Positions 9,103 to 17,504 of a stretch of 64,000 nt of DNA are shown here, in pieces. The translations under genes and the position numbers were made by a program. The notes beneath the pieces are model-generated. The model was given only the letters and a program-made list of their open reading frames with translations, searched no databases and was not told where the DNA came from. The DNA lies in NCBI GenBank assembly GCA_910574255.1, contig CAJTAK010000003.1:124001-188000 (forward strand), written 5' to 3'. Source of the DNA: Clostridia bacterium. Its GTDB lineage: Bacteria; Bacillota; Clostridia; Lachnospirales; Lachnospiraceae. Within the stretch, counting starts at the first letter, position 1; each line of letters opens with the position of its first letter.

Positions 9103-9987
9103 TTAACTGGCAGGTTCAAATTTGCTCTTCAAATACCGTAATGAATTTTTCAAATATTCATCCAGTGTCTTTTCATCCGCCCCATTGCTCAAATCTCTCC
9201 AAACCCGGCAATCTCTTCCTACTTCTCCACCCTGCTTCAAGAAGGGCTCCATAACAACGCCCTTTTTATAATCTATATCCCGCAACGCCTGGCCTACGGC
9301 TTCCCAGTTAATGGTCTCATTCATTCCCGGAAGCTTGCGATTCGCCTCACCCACATGAAAATGCCCCAACATACTGCCAGCTTTGCGAATTGCATTACAC
9401 ATATCATCTTCTTCAATATTCATATGGTAAGTATCCAGAAGAATATTAATACTCTTTTTCCCAATTGCTTCACAATATGCAATGGCCTCTTGGCAGTCTG
9501 TTAAGATATATGTCTCGTTTCTATTAAGCACTTCCAACGCACATTCAATTCCCAGATCATCGGCCACAGCTCCTACTTCTCTCAGCATTGGAATACTTCT
9601 TTCCCAAGCCGCCTTTTTGTCTGTTTCCACAAAGTCCGTAGGCCAAAAGGAATAAATAGCTCCTGCCAATACCGGAGAATGAATTATAGACATTTTCTTT
9701 ATAATCTCCTTAAAATATTCCAACCCATTTCTTCTTACTTCCGGTTCGGGAGAAGATAAATCATACTGCTTTGCCGGACCACTATTTGTAGAAAAAGTAA
9801 GTCCATAATTTCTCCCAATCGCATCCAGCTCATTTAGTTCCGTTTCATTCATATGATATATATGATCTGCCGTAACTTCTAACATATCGAAACCAAATCC
9901 TGACAACTTTTCAGCCACTCTCTTATACTTTTCCAAATCACACTGCCAAGTTGTTCCCCAATAAGCATGTCCCATTCCAAATTTCAT
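9103..9987 (-). CDS. Ketose 3-epimerase (D-allulose/D-tagatose 3-epimerase family)
   Basis: A 294-residue TIM-barrel enzyme matching the family's length. The metal ligands fall in their expected motifs: Glu152 in ALEVLNR, Asp185 in LLDTYHMN, His211 in LGHFHVGE and Glu247 in VVMEPF. VWRDLSNGADE near the C-terminus is the same motif seen in clostridial allulose 3-epimerases. It would interconvert free ketoses at C3, for example allulose and fructose, after uptake by the transporter encoded downstream. It is the first gene of the operon, with an operator copy only about 18 nt upstream of the ATG. The exact sugar is uncertain. Confidence 0.85.
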   Translation of the reverse strand: MKFGMGHAYWGTTWQCDLEKYKRVAEKLSGFGFDMLEVTADHIYHMNETELNELDAIGRNYGLTFSTNSGPAKQYDLSSPEPEVRRNGLEYFKEIIKKMSIIHSPVLAGAIYSFWPTDFVETDKKAAWERSIPMLREVGAVADDLGIECALEVLNRNETYILTDCQEAIAYCEAIGKKSINILLDTYHMNIEEDDMCNAIRKAGSMLGHFHVGEANRKLPGMNETINWEAVGQALRDIDYKKGVVMEPFLKQGGEVGRDCRVWRDLSNGADEKTLDEYLKNSLRYLKSKFEPAS

Positions 9988-10004
9988 TGTTTTCTCCTCT
10001 CGTA

Positions 10005-10268
10005 TTGTGCTCGTGCAATCTTTTCTTGAAAATAAAATTTTTCCGTAATATCACAGTTTTACATATATTTACCAACTTACTCTAGCATTTTTTGTGCTCG
10101 TGCTCTAACCGTAGGCTTATTATATCACTATAAAAATATATATTCAATCGGCATTTTCTATAATTATTTACAATATTTTTATTCAATTTGTACAAAAATC
10201 TCTTCTAATACGCTGATAATAAAAATAGCCTACTATTTTTTCGGATCTTTTTCTAGACACGAGCACAA
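10005..10268. promoter_or_regulatory. Three LacI-type operator copies in the divergent intergenic region
   Basis: The 12-mer TTGTGCTCGTGC occurs at 10005-10016 and 10092-10103, and in inverted form with one change at 10257-10268. Each copy carries a CG centre with GC/GC half-sites, as in many LacI-family operators. The middle copy lies 16 bases downstream of the -10 box of the epimerase promoter, the first in the leader just before the ribosome binding site, and the third near the regulator gene. This layout allows blocking of transcription and DNA looping. The rest of the 345-base gap is AT-rich without other signals. Confidence 0.75.
10119..10147 (-). promoter_or_regulatory. Sigma-A-type promoter of the ketose ABC operon
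   Basis: On the minus strand TTGAAT (10142-10147) and TATAAT (10119-10124) are separated by exactly 17 nt. The predicted start site, near 10112, gives a leader of about 125 nt containing two operator copies. This is the only strong minus-strand promoter seen in the gap. Confidence 0.75.
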
Positions 10269-10332
10269 TTCTTTGATATTCTTTTTAATATATGGCTTAT
10301 GACAGAAAAACCATCATGAAACGAGGCACAAT

Positions 10333-11373
10333 ATGGGTGTAACAATCAAACAAATCGCAGAACTGGCAAATGTCTCTCGCGGCACTGTTGATAAAGTCCT
10401 GAATCATCGTCCCGGAGTCAAAGCCGAAACAAAAGCAAAGGTTCTACAAATTGCTAAAGAACTAAATTATCAGCCTAATTTTCTTGGAAAAGCTCTGGTC
10501 CAAAGCAAGGAACCCACAAAACTTGGTATCATCCTCACACCGGACTATAACCCTTATATTCAGGCTATGTTAAAGGGAATCAATCAGGCCAAAGAGGAAT
10601 TTGCCCCTTTTAACTTAGACATTTCCGTAAAAATGCTGGCCACACTGGAGCCTGCGGAGCTAGTAAATCTTCTCACGGATATGAGCACAGATAGTTATGA
10701 TGGAATTGCCGTATTCCCCATTGACGACGAGCAGGTAAAGACCAAAATCAATCAGCTTACGGAACAGGGTATTGTTATTATAACATTCAACTCAAAGATT
10801 GACGGAATACACGATCTCTGTTTCTTGGGACAGGATCATGTCCAGGGCGGCGCTGTTGCCGCAGGCTTAATGGGGCGCCTTCTTCCTTGCGGAGGGCAGA
10901 TTGGAATTATTATCAGTTCTCACAATCTCTCTTGTCACCAATGCCGTTTAGAGGGTTTTCAGCAAAAGCTGAAGCAAAAATATTCTAATTTTGATATTGT
11001 GGAAATCCGCGAAAATCAAGATCACAAAGAGGAGGCTTTTAAAATCACTTTGGAATACTGTAATAAGTATCCCGAACTAAAGGGACTTTATATTACAGGC
11101 GGTGGAATTATTGGCGTCGGACGAGCTTTGGACATTGCCAGGAAATCAGAAAAGCTAAAAGTTATTTGCCACGATCTTGTTCCTGATACAATTACACTTC
11201 TTCAGAATGGAACCGTAGACTTTGCAATTGGACAGAATGCATCCAATCAAGGCTACCAGCTTGTAAAGATTCTTTTCGATTATATCATCAAGCGCCAAAA
11301 GCCGAATGGGTATTATATGAAAATCCCCATCACGATTGCCACGGAAGATACCATTGATTATTTTGAAGAGTAA
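10333..11373 (+). CDS. LacI-family transcriptional regulator of the ketose operon
   Basis: A 346-residue regulator with an N-terminal LacI HTH (TIKQIAELANVSRGTVDKVLN, residues 4-24) and hinge (VLQIAKELNYQPN), then a periplasmic-binding-like sensor domain that would bind a sugar. The -GTVDKVLNHR- variant of the usual STVSRVLN element is typical of a LacI subgroup that often flanks ribose-type ABC operons. It is divergent from the epimerase-ABC operon and most likely its repressor, with the three operator copies between them as targets. GAGG lies 6 nt before the ATG. Confidence 0.88.
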   Translation: MGVTIKQIAELANVSRGTVDKVLNHRPGVKAETKAKVLQIAKELNYQPNFLGKALVQSKEPTKLGIILTPDYNPYIQAMLKGINQAKEEFAPFNLDISVKMLATLEPAELVNLLTDMSTDSYDGIAVFPIDDEQVKTKINQLTEQGIVIITFNSKIDGIHDLCFLGQDHVQGGAVAAGLMGRLLPCGGQIGIIISSHNLSCHQCRLEGFQQKLKQKYSNFDIVEIRENQDHKEEAFKITLEYCNKYPELKGLYITGGGIIGVGRALDIARKSEKLKVICHDLVPDTITLLQNGTVDFAIGQNASNQGYQLVKILFDYIIKRQKPNGYYMKIPITIATEDTIDYFEE

Positions 11374-11416
11374 TCTATCTATGTTTTTAAATTTCAGAGC
11401 TGTTCCCAGACAGAGC

Positions 11417-11452
11417 AATACCGCAGACACGCTTTTGTGTGTCTGCGGTATT
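11417..11452. terminator. Bidirectional terminator between the LacI regulator and fucI
   Basis: A perfect 14-bp stem (11417-11430 with 11439-11452, core ATACCGCAGACAC) has an 8-base loop. It sits between two convergent genes and can serve both strands, although the T-tracts on either side are short. Confidence 0.8.
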
Positions 11453-11472
11453 CCATTAATATACTTTTTAAA

Positions 11473-13275
11473 TTACCGAATCGTCTTATACAGCGGGCCA
11501 TAAGCCTTGCATGCTCTGTAGTCCTGTCCCTCTTTATCCATACCAAATGCATTCCAAGCTGCCGGGCGGAAGATCTTCTCCTCCGGTACGTTGTGCATGC
11601 AAACCGGAATTCTTAACATGGAGCAGAAAGTAATCAGATCCGCACCAATGTGGCCGTAGCTGATAGCGCCATGATTTGCGCCCCAGTTGTTCATTACATC
11701 ATAAGCAGTCCTGAATGCGCCTTCGCCGGTACATCTGGGAGCGAACCATGTGCAGGGCCATGTATAGTCGGTTCTCTTCCAGAGCTTGTCGGTCACTTCC
11801 TCAGGAAGCTTCAAGGTCCAGCCCTCTGCGATCTGCAGAACCGGTCCCAAGCCTTTCACCAGATTCAGACGGATCATGGTTGCCGGCATCTCAGCATTGG
11901 TTACGAAACGAGAGGAATATCCGCCGCCCCGGAAGTATCCGTTGTCAGCAGCATTCCAGGTGGTTGCTTTCAGGATTGCTTCCTGATCTGCTTCCGTTAC
12001 ATTCCACCATTCCTTCATGCAGGGATTGCCGTTCTCATCTTTCGCCTCTCCGCATGCATCCAGACAAGCCGCGCCGGAATTAATCAGATGGATAAATCCG
12101 TCCGCATCCTTTGCCTTCCCTTCAATCTCATAGCCGGTTGCTCTCTTCACGGAATCTCCGCTCCAATAAGTACGAACATCCGCAAAAATCTGAGCACGGT
12201 TGGTCAGAAGCTTCATAAACAGCATGCCAAGTCCGTTCAGTGTATCATTCTCTGTTGCCAGAACATAGGGCTCTCTTGCTCCGTTCCAGTCAAAGGAAGT
12301 ATTGAGCATTGCCTCCGGAAAATCACAGTTGGGATAGAAGTCTGTCCATTGTCTCTGTCCCTGGAAGCCTGCTGCGATTGCGTTGTGTCCGATAGCCTCT
12401 TCTGAGAACTTGGGATCCAGCTTGTCGCTTCCGCTCATGAGATCCTTGATGATAACCATCATCTTTACTACGAACTCCCAGTCAGCATCCTTCTGCTCTC
12501 TGGTCTTCTGAATCTCTTCCGGATTCTTGTCAAAGCCCTCAATGCACTTCTCTCTCGTCCATTTCAGAGCTTTCTGGAACTCTTCCTCGTCGTAGATGCC
12601 CTCAGTCATCCGGCGGATAATCTCCACCTCATCTACAGACTCTACTCTCATGCCCAGATATTCTTCAATAAAAGCCGGGTCAATGATGGAGCCGCCGATT
12701 CCCATACAGATGGAACCGATCTGCAGGTAGGACTTGCCTCTCATAGTTGCTGCTGCAACTGCGGCACGACCGAACCGGAGCAGCTTCTCCTTTACATCCT
12801 CAGGAATGCTGGTGTCATCCGCTTCCTGAACATCATGGCCATAGATGCCGAATGCCGGCAGGCCTTTCTGTGCATGAGTGGCCAGTACGGATGCCAGATA
12901 AACAGCGCCGGGACGCTCTGTTCCGTTAAAGCCCCATACGCCCTTGATGGTCATGGGATCCATATCCATAGTCTCAGATCCATAGCACCAGCAGGGTGTG
13001 ACGGTTAAGGTAATGTCCACGCCTTCCTTTTTGAACTGCGCTGCACATCTTGCGGATTCTCCTGCGCGTCCAATGGTAGTCTCGGAAATAACAACCTTTA
13101 CCGGCTCGCCGTTGGAATAGCGAAGATTCTCTTCAAACAGCTTTGCTGCTGATTTTGCCATGTTCATGGTCTGCTCCTCAAGAGAGCCTCTTACATCCAG
13201 AACGCCTCTTCTGCCATCAATGGTCGGCCGAATGCCAATCACAGGATAATCGCCTACTAATCTGCTTTTTGCCAC
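11473..13275 (-). CDS. fucI: L-fucose isomerase
   Basis: A 600-residue enzyme of the FucI/AraA superfamily, close to the 591 residues of E. coli FucI. Seen motifs include [13 protein letters not shown] at the N-terminus, [23 protein letters not shown], the [12 protein letters not shown] and [12 protein letters not shown] segments that carry the catalytic Glu and Asp, and [17 protein letters not shown] with the catalytic His. It converts L-fucose to L-fuculose with manganese and may also accept D-arabinose. No fuculokinase or fuculose-phosphate aldolase is adjacent. It is divergent from an AraC-family regulator that probably controls it. Confidence 0.93.
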   Translation of the reverse strand: MAKSRLVGDYPVIGIRPTIDGRRGVLDVRGSLEEQTMNMAKSAAKLFEENLRYSNGEPVKVVISETTIGRAGESARCAAQFKKEGVDITLTVTPCWCYGSETMDMDPMTIKGVWGFNGTERPGAVYLASVLATHAQKGLPAFGIYGHDVQEADDTSIPEDVKEKLLRFGRAAVAAATMRGKSYLQIGSICMGIGGSIIDPAFIEEYLGMRVESVDEVEIIRRMTEGIYDEEEFQKALKWTREKCIEGFDKNPEEIQKTREQKDADWEFVVKMMVIIKDLMSGSDKLDPKFSEEAIGHNAIAAGFQGQRQWTDFYPNCDFPEAMLNTSFDWNGAREPYVLATENDTLNGLGMLFMKLLTNRAQIFADVRTYWSGDSVKRATGYEIEGKAKDADGFIHLINSGAACLDACGEAKDENGNPCMKEWWNVTEADQEAILKATTWNAADNGYFRGGGYSSRFVTNAEMPATMIRLNLVKGLGPVLQIAEGWTLKLPEEVTDKLWKRTDYTWPCTWFAPRCTGEGAFRTAYDVMNNWGANHGAISYGHIGADLITFCSMLRIPVCMHNVPEEKIFRPAAWNAFGMDKEGQDYRACKAYGPLYKTIR

Positions 13276-13490
13276 TTTACATACCCTCCATACTCGTTTT
13301 ATAATTTTTTATAAAAGCGGAGTTACGTCCGCTCCGTTCTTAGGTGTTTTCATTATATAATATTTTTCAGAAAATTGCACGTAAATTTCGATTCATATCT
13401 GGACATTTTTTGTACTAATTGTTATACTTTCACTATAAATATTAATTTCTTTTATGAATTTCGTCAACTTAGAGGAGAGGAAACGGGAGA

Positions 13491-14411
13491 ATGAAAGCTT
13501 TTCATGAAGTACGCAGCTACGATTCCGATTTTATGGTCTGGCATTCCAACTATAAAAATATCGGTTTTCTTGCCCATTGGCACAAGGAAATCGAATTAAT
13601 CTACGTGCGCTCCGGTTCCTGCCGCCTTAGTATTACAGATGTCAATTTCACAGCCCATGCCGGAGATCTGGCAGTCTGTGAAAGCGGCCAGATTCATTAC
13701 AGCGATTCCCATCATATGGACAATTCTTTGGATTTTATTATATTTGACACTTCTATTTTAGGAGGACTTTTTGAGAACCCTCATTTTGTGCATCCGCTGG
13801 TTACAAAAGAGGAATTGGCACATTATGGCCTTTCCGAGCGTTTGGCAGCACTCATTGATATTGTTTCGGAAGAACTGGAGCAGAAGAAGCCTTACTATCA
13901 GGAGATCGTGATCTCTTCTTTGCAGACATTCTGGTTTTTGTTAAAGCGTTCTCATCCAAGAGCAGAAACAAATTCCGTACCTGATAACCGCAGAACTCGG
14001 ATGCTTGCAGATTTTCAGTCTCTTCTCTCCTATATAGACGATCACTATGCGGACAATATTTCTCTGGAATATGCGGCTGCAGATATGAACTTCAGCACTG
14101 GGTATTTTTCTAAAATCTTCAAGAAGCTTATGGGCATCAATTTCGTTACCTATCTGAATCTGGTACGAGTGGAACATGCAGCCTATGAGCTTCGCAATAC
14201 AGAGCAAAAATTTACAGAGATTGCGCTCAACTGCGGTTTTAACAATATTCGAACTTTTAATCGGGTTTTCAAGGAAATTACTGGTTGTACACCTTCCGAA
14301 TTTCTGCAGATTCCAGATCCGGATATTTATAAGCGCACCTATTACAATCGGCGTTCAGAAGAACGGGAGTTTGTGAAACATGATTCTCTGACACTCGTTA
14401 AAAATTTTTAG
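13491..14411 (+). CDS. AraC-family transcriptional regulator with cupin sensor domain
   Basis: A 306-residue regulator: an N-terminal cupin-like sugar-sensing region (about residues 20-90, with HWHKEIELIYV and AGDLAVCESGQIHY) and two C-terminal AraC HTH motifs (about residues 185-285, including AAADMNFSTGYFSKIFKKLMG and IALNCGFNNIRTFNRVFKE). AraC proteins of this type usually activate sugar genes on ligand binding. The divergent neighbour is fucI across a 215-base gap, so fucose control is likely. GGAGAGG precedes the ATG. Confidence 0.85.
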   Translation: MKAFHEVRSYDSDFMVWHSNYKNIGFLAHWHKEIELIYVRSGSCRLSITDVNFTAHAGDLAVCESGQIHYSDSHHMDNSLDFIIFDTSILGGLFENPHFVHPLVTKEELAHYGLSERLAALIDIVSEELEQKKPYYQEIVISSLQTFWFLLKRSHPRAETNSVPDNRRTRMLADFQSLLSYIDDHYADNISLEYAAADMNFSTGYFSKIFKKLMGINFVTYLNLVRVEHAAYELRNTEQKFTEIALNCGFNNIRTFNRVFKEITGCTPSEFLQIPDPDIYKRTYYNRRSEEREFVKHDSLTLVKNF

Positions 14412-14476
14412 TCAAATATCCCTGGCACATTCATCTGCCTTGATGCTTGAGGGAACAAATACATAAGGAGGTTTTC

Positions 14477-14953
14477 ATGACAGATAAGCCCATATTATAT
14501 CGGAAGCGGCTGATTCCCAATGAATGTATTCGTCTGGATCAGGATGAGATTCTCTTACACAAGGAACAGCTATTGGTCACTCGCTGGAATACGATTCGTC
14601 CCAAGAAAGATCTGGATCATGGCATTTCGTGTTTTCTTTTGGATAAAGGTTGGAAAATCAGCCAATTTATCAACCGGGAAGATCAATTGATTTGCTGGTA
14701 TTGTGATATTATTGACTGGAGCTATGATTCGGATACGGACACTTATGTTTTTACCGATCTTTTAGCCGATGTGCTTATCTATCCCTCCGGTCAGATTCGG
14801 GTAGTGGATCTGGATGAAATTGCCGATGCCATGGAACAGGGATTACTGGATCAGACTCAGCTCTGCCTCTGCATGCGCCGTCTGGATGCTTTGCTGCGTG
14901 AAATCTATTCCCAAAAACTGCTGCCCTCCCTGGAATCTTATTGGCTTCTGTAG
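14477..14953 (+). CDS. DUF402 domain protein (FomD-like)
   Basis: A 158-residue protein of the DUF402 family. WYCDIIDWSYD, TDLLADVLIYPSG and VVDLDEIADAMEQG are the conserved acidic segments; characterised relatives are nucleotide (di)phosphatases or RNase-related metal-binding proteins. The start is the ATG at 14477, 5 nt after AAGGAGG; an in-frame TTG at 14447 lacks a ribosome site. It follows the AraC gene by 66 nt on the same strand and may share its transcript. The substrate is unknown. Confidence 0.78.
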   Translation: MTDKPILYRKRLIPNECIRLDQDEILLHKEQLLVTRWNTIRPKKDLDHGISCFLLDKGWKISQFINREDQLICWYCDIIDWSYDSDTDTYVFTDLLADVLIYPSGQIRVVDLDEIADAMEQGLLDQTQLCLCMRRLDALLREIYSQKLLPSLESYWLL

Positions 14954-14964
14954 AAATCTTACAA

Positions 14965-15034
14965 AACAGCAGACCTTCCACGTTCTCTCTCTTTCTTCAA
15001 GAGCATCGGACCTGAAAAGTCTGCTGTCTTATTT
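14965..15034. terminator. Bidirectional terminator between DUF402 gene and dCMP deaminase
   Basis: ACAGCAGAC (14965-14973) pairs with GTCTGCTGT (15019-15027). T-rich runs follow on both strands (CTTATTTTA on plus; TTTTGT on minus). The long loop can fold further. It separates two convergent genes. Confidence 0.7.
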
Positions 15035-15043
15035 TATTGCTTA

Positions 15044-15529
15044 TTATACTTCCAATTGGATTTTCCGACCTGTAGCCTGATATTCTACCAACTCTACACC
15101 TGCTGCGCGAAACATCCGCTTGGAGGCCAGAACCGAAGCCGTGCTCGCATACTTGTCGCACCCATAAACCACTGTCTTGATTCCTGCCTGAATAATTGCT
15201 TTGGCACATTCATTGCAGGGAAACAAAGTTACATAAATCTTTGCCCCTTCCAGGCTTCCTCCACGATAATTCAAAATCGCATTCAACTCGCCGTGAGTGA
15301 CAAAAGGGTATTTTGTCTCGTTCTCTTCACCTGTTCTCTCCCAGGGAAATTCATCATCATCACAGCCATTCGGAAAGCCATTATAGCCCATAGACAAAAT
15401 CTTATTATTCGGGCTCACAATACAGGCCCCCACCTGCGTACTGGGATCCTTGGAACGCATGCCGGATAAGGCTGCAACTCCCATAAAATACTCGTCCCAG
15501 CTAATATAGTCGTTTCTCTTTCCGCCCAT
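15044..15529 (-). CDS. dCMP deaminase (ComEB type)
   Basis: A 161-residue zinc deaminase of the Cyt/dCMP family. The zinc and catalytic motif is HGELNAI near residue 79, with the second zinc pair in PCNECAK near residues 104-110. DPSTQVGACIV is the typical N-terminal motif of dCMP deaminases. It deaminates dCMP to dUMP in thymidylate supply. It is first in a same-strand run deaminase-upp-rpiB with gaps of 14-31 nt, a pyrimidine/pentose operon. Confidence 0.9.
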   Translation of the reverse strand: MGGKRNDYISWDEYFMGVAALSGMRSKDPSTQVGACIVSPNNKILSMGYNGFPNGCDDDEFPWERTGEENETKYPFVTHGELNAILNYRGGSLEGAKIYVTLFPCNECAKAIIQAGIKTVVYGCDKYASTASVLASKRMFRAAGVELVEYQATGRKIQLEV

Positions 15530-15560
15530 ATATTTCTCTCCTATTCAAGCCCCAGAGGCT

Positions 15561-16190
15561 CTACTTTGTTCCGAAAATGCGGTCTCCTGCGTCTCCCAGA
15601 CCAGGGACAATGTAGCCGTGCTCATTCAGATGATCATCCATGGCTCCCACATAAATATCCACATCCGGGTGGGCCTCCTGCATACGCTTAACACCCTCGG
15701 GAGCTGCAATGATACACATAAAGCGAATATTCCGCACTCCCCTGTCTTTCAGCATCTGAATAGCCGCCACAGAAGAGCCTCCGGTAGCCAGCATAGGGTC
15801 TACCACAAAAACATCCCGCTCGCTGCAATCCGCCGGAACCTTGCAGTAATACTCTACCGGCTCTAAGGTTTCCTCATTCCTGTATAGGCCGATATGCCCT
15901 ACCTTGGCAGAAGGAATCATGGCAAGCATTCCCTCTACCATTCCAAGACCAGCCCTCAAAATCGGAATCACTGCCATCTTCTTTCCTGATAATTCTTTTA
16001 CTGTAGCCTTACAGATAGGCGTCTCAATCTCCACGTCCTTGAGCCTTAAGTCCTTGGTTGCCTCATAGGTAATCAGGCTTGCAATCTCGCTGATCATGGC
16101 CCGAAAATCTTTGGAGCCTGTCTCCACCCGTCGGATCACGCCAATTTTGTGCTGAATTAGCGGATGTGTCATAACAACTACCTTTGACAT
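15561..16190 (-). CDS. upp: Uracil phosphoribosyltransferase
   Basis: A 209-residue enzyme of full normal length. The N-terminal [12 protein letters not shown], the ILRAGLGM loop and the PRPP-binding [11 protein letters not shown] motif are all present, as is the C-terminal uracil-binding segment [13 protein letters not shown]. It salvages uracil to UMP with PRPP. It lies in one run with rpiB upstream and dCMP deaminase downstream. Confidence 0.95.
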   Translation of the reverse strand: MSKVVVMTHPLIQHKIGVIRRVETGSKDFRAMISEIASLITYEATKDLRLKDVEIETPICKATVKELSGKKMAVIPILRAGLGMVEGMLAMIPSAKVGHIGLYRNEETLEPVEYYCKVPADCSERDVFVVDPMLATGGSSVAAIQMLKDRGVRNIRFMCIIAAPEGVKRMQEAHPDVDIYVGAMDDHLNEHGYIVPGLGDAGDRIFGTK

Positions 16191-16204
16191 CTTCTTCTGT
16201 CCCC

Positions 16205-16636
16205 CTACTCTTCATCCATTTGTCTTACCCTGTTTATATGTCTCTCCCCATTAGAAAATTCTGTATTTAAAAAAGTATCCACAATCTTCACTGCCAATCC
16301 GGGGCCGACTACCCGACCGCCCATAGCAAGAACATTCGCATCATTATGCTGTCTTGTGGCCTCCGCACTGAAACAGTCACTGCAGAGAGCAGCGCGAATC
16401 CCCTTAAAACGATTGGCAGTAATGGAAATTCCAATTCCAGTTCCGCAGATCAAAATTCCTTTTTCGCACTCTCCGGAAAGAATTGCTTTTGCCACCTTTT
16501 TTGCATAAACCGGATAGTCTACAGCTGCCATGCTGTCACATCCCAAATTCTTATATTCCAATCCCTTCTGATCCAAATAGGCAATTACTTCCTGCATCAA
16601 TTCATAACCGCCATGATCACATCCTAGCGCTATCAT
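16205..16636 (-). CDS. rpiB: Ribose-5-phosphate isomerase B
   Basis: A 143-residue protein of the RpiB/LacAB family. GCDHGGYEL at the N-terminus, the catalytic cysteine loop [13 protein letters not shown] (residues 64-76) and [26 protein letters not shown] are all present. It interconverts ribose 5-phosphate and ribulose 5-phosphate, feeding PRPP synthesis, which fits co-transcription with upp 14 nt downstream. Confidence 0.93.
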   Translation of the reverse strand: MIALGCDHGGYELMQEVIAYLDQKGLEYKNLGCDSMAAVDYPVYAKKVAKAILSGECEKGILICGTGIGISITANRFKGIRAALCSDCFSAEATRQHNDANVLAMGGRVVGPGLAVKIVDTFLNTEFSNGERHINRVRQMDEE

Positions 16637-16720
16637 AATTCTGCTACCTCCATGCTCATTTATTTTCCTAATTATATCATTTTTTTATGGAATAGCAAAT
16701 GCTTTCTTTTCTTGGCCCCC

Positions 16721-17446
16721 CTATTGGTTCAAATATCTCATAACCCCCATATGTATAGCCCATACTAATTGATCCTGATACCCCTCATCCTTCAGCTTTC
16801 CATTTTCTTCCCAGTTGCTTAAAAAACCGCACTCTACAATCACAACCGGAGACTGCGTCTTCTTCAGCAGATAATATGTATCATTGGCTTTGGCCTGCCT
16901 GTGATTCTCCGGGTCCGCAAAACGGACCAGTTCTTCCTGAATCAGCTCCGCAAGGTCCTGGCTCTCCTTGGACGTGCCGTAGTAAAAAACCTGGGCCCCC
17001 TGTATTGCCTCTTCATGGTAACTGTTCTGGTGAATGCTGACCACACAGGCCGGCTGTTCCTCATTGATCAGTTCACAGCGCCGTTTCATATCCTGGGCCT
17101 TTTTGTTGGATGCATTTTCATCATACAGTCCCCGATCCTCTTCTCGGGTCATCACCACCTCAATGTCCTGCTGCTCCAGAAGCTCTTTCAACTTCCAGGC
17201 AATCTTCAGGTTCAGATCCTTTTCCTGGGTTCCATCCACGCTGATTTTGCCCGGATCATTTCCTCCATGTCCGGCATCCAGAATTACCAGTCGGGTATCA
17301 GAACGTTTCGCCTCCCCTTTTGCCTGTTCCCAAAAGCTTCCTCTCGCAAAATAGCAGGCGCTCGCCAGAACCAGAACCGCCATTCCCAGCCCCATAACAC
17401 GGCTCTTCCCTATAAGCCGATCTTTTAATCTTCGTAAAATCTCCAT
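16721..17446 (-). CDS. N-acetylmuramoyl-L-alanine amidase (Amidase_3, CwlD-like)
   Basis: A 241-residue exported zinc amidase with one N-terminal membrane helix (about residues 18-33) and an Amidase_3 domain. The metal site is visible in LDAGHGGNDPG, Glu in QEKDLNLKI, His in SIHQNSYH and the catalytic Glu in VVIVECGFLSN. It cleaves the amide between muramic acid and the stem peptide; CwlD-like enzymes act in spore cortex maturation, but that role is not shown here. The start codon abuts the T-tract of a hairpin, and its only plausible ribosome site, GGTGG, lies in the hairpin's arm. It follows the GH18 gene by 58 nt. Confidence 0.87.
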   Translation of the reverse strand: MEILRRLKDRLIGKSRVMGLGMAVLVLASACYFARGSFWEQAKGEAKRSDTRLVILDAGHGGNDPGKISVDGTQEKDLNLKIAWKLKELLEQQDIEVVMTREEDRGLYDENASNKKAQDMKRRCELINEEQPACVVSIHQNSYHEEAIQGAQVFYYGTSKESQDLAELIQEELVRFADPENHRQAKANDTYYLLKKTQSPVVIVECGFLSNWEENGKLKDEGYQDQLVWAIHMGVMRYLNQ

Positions 17447-17490
17447 TAAAAAACCACCATATATCCATTTCTAAAATATATGGCGGTTTC
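17446..17490 (-). terminator. Terminator hairpin that overlaps the amidase start region
   Basis: A 13-bp stem (17451-17463 with 17477-17489) is followed on the minus strand by six T residues that run straight into the amidase ATG. It would end the GH18 transcript or attenuate read-through. Because the amidase ribosome site is inside the stem, it may also limit amidase translation. Confidence 0.75.
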
Positions 17491-17504
17491 TTTTATTCCA
17501 TGTA

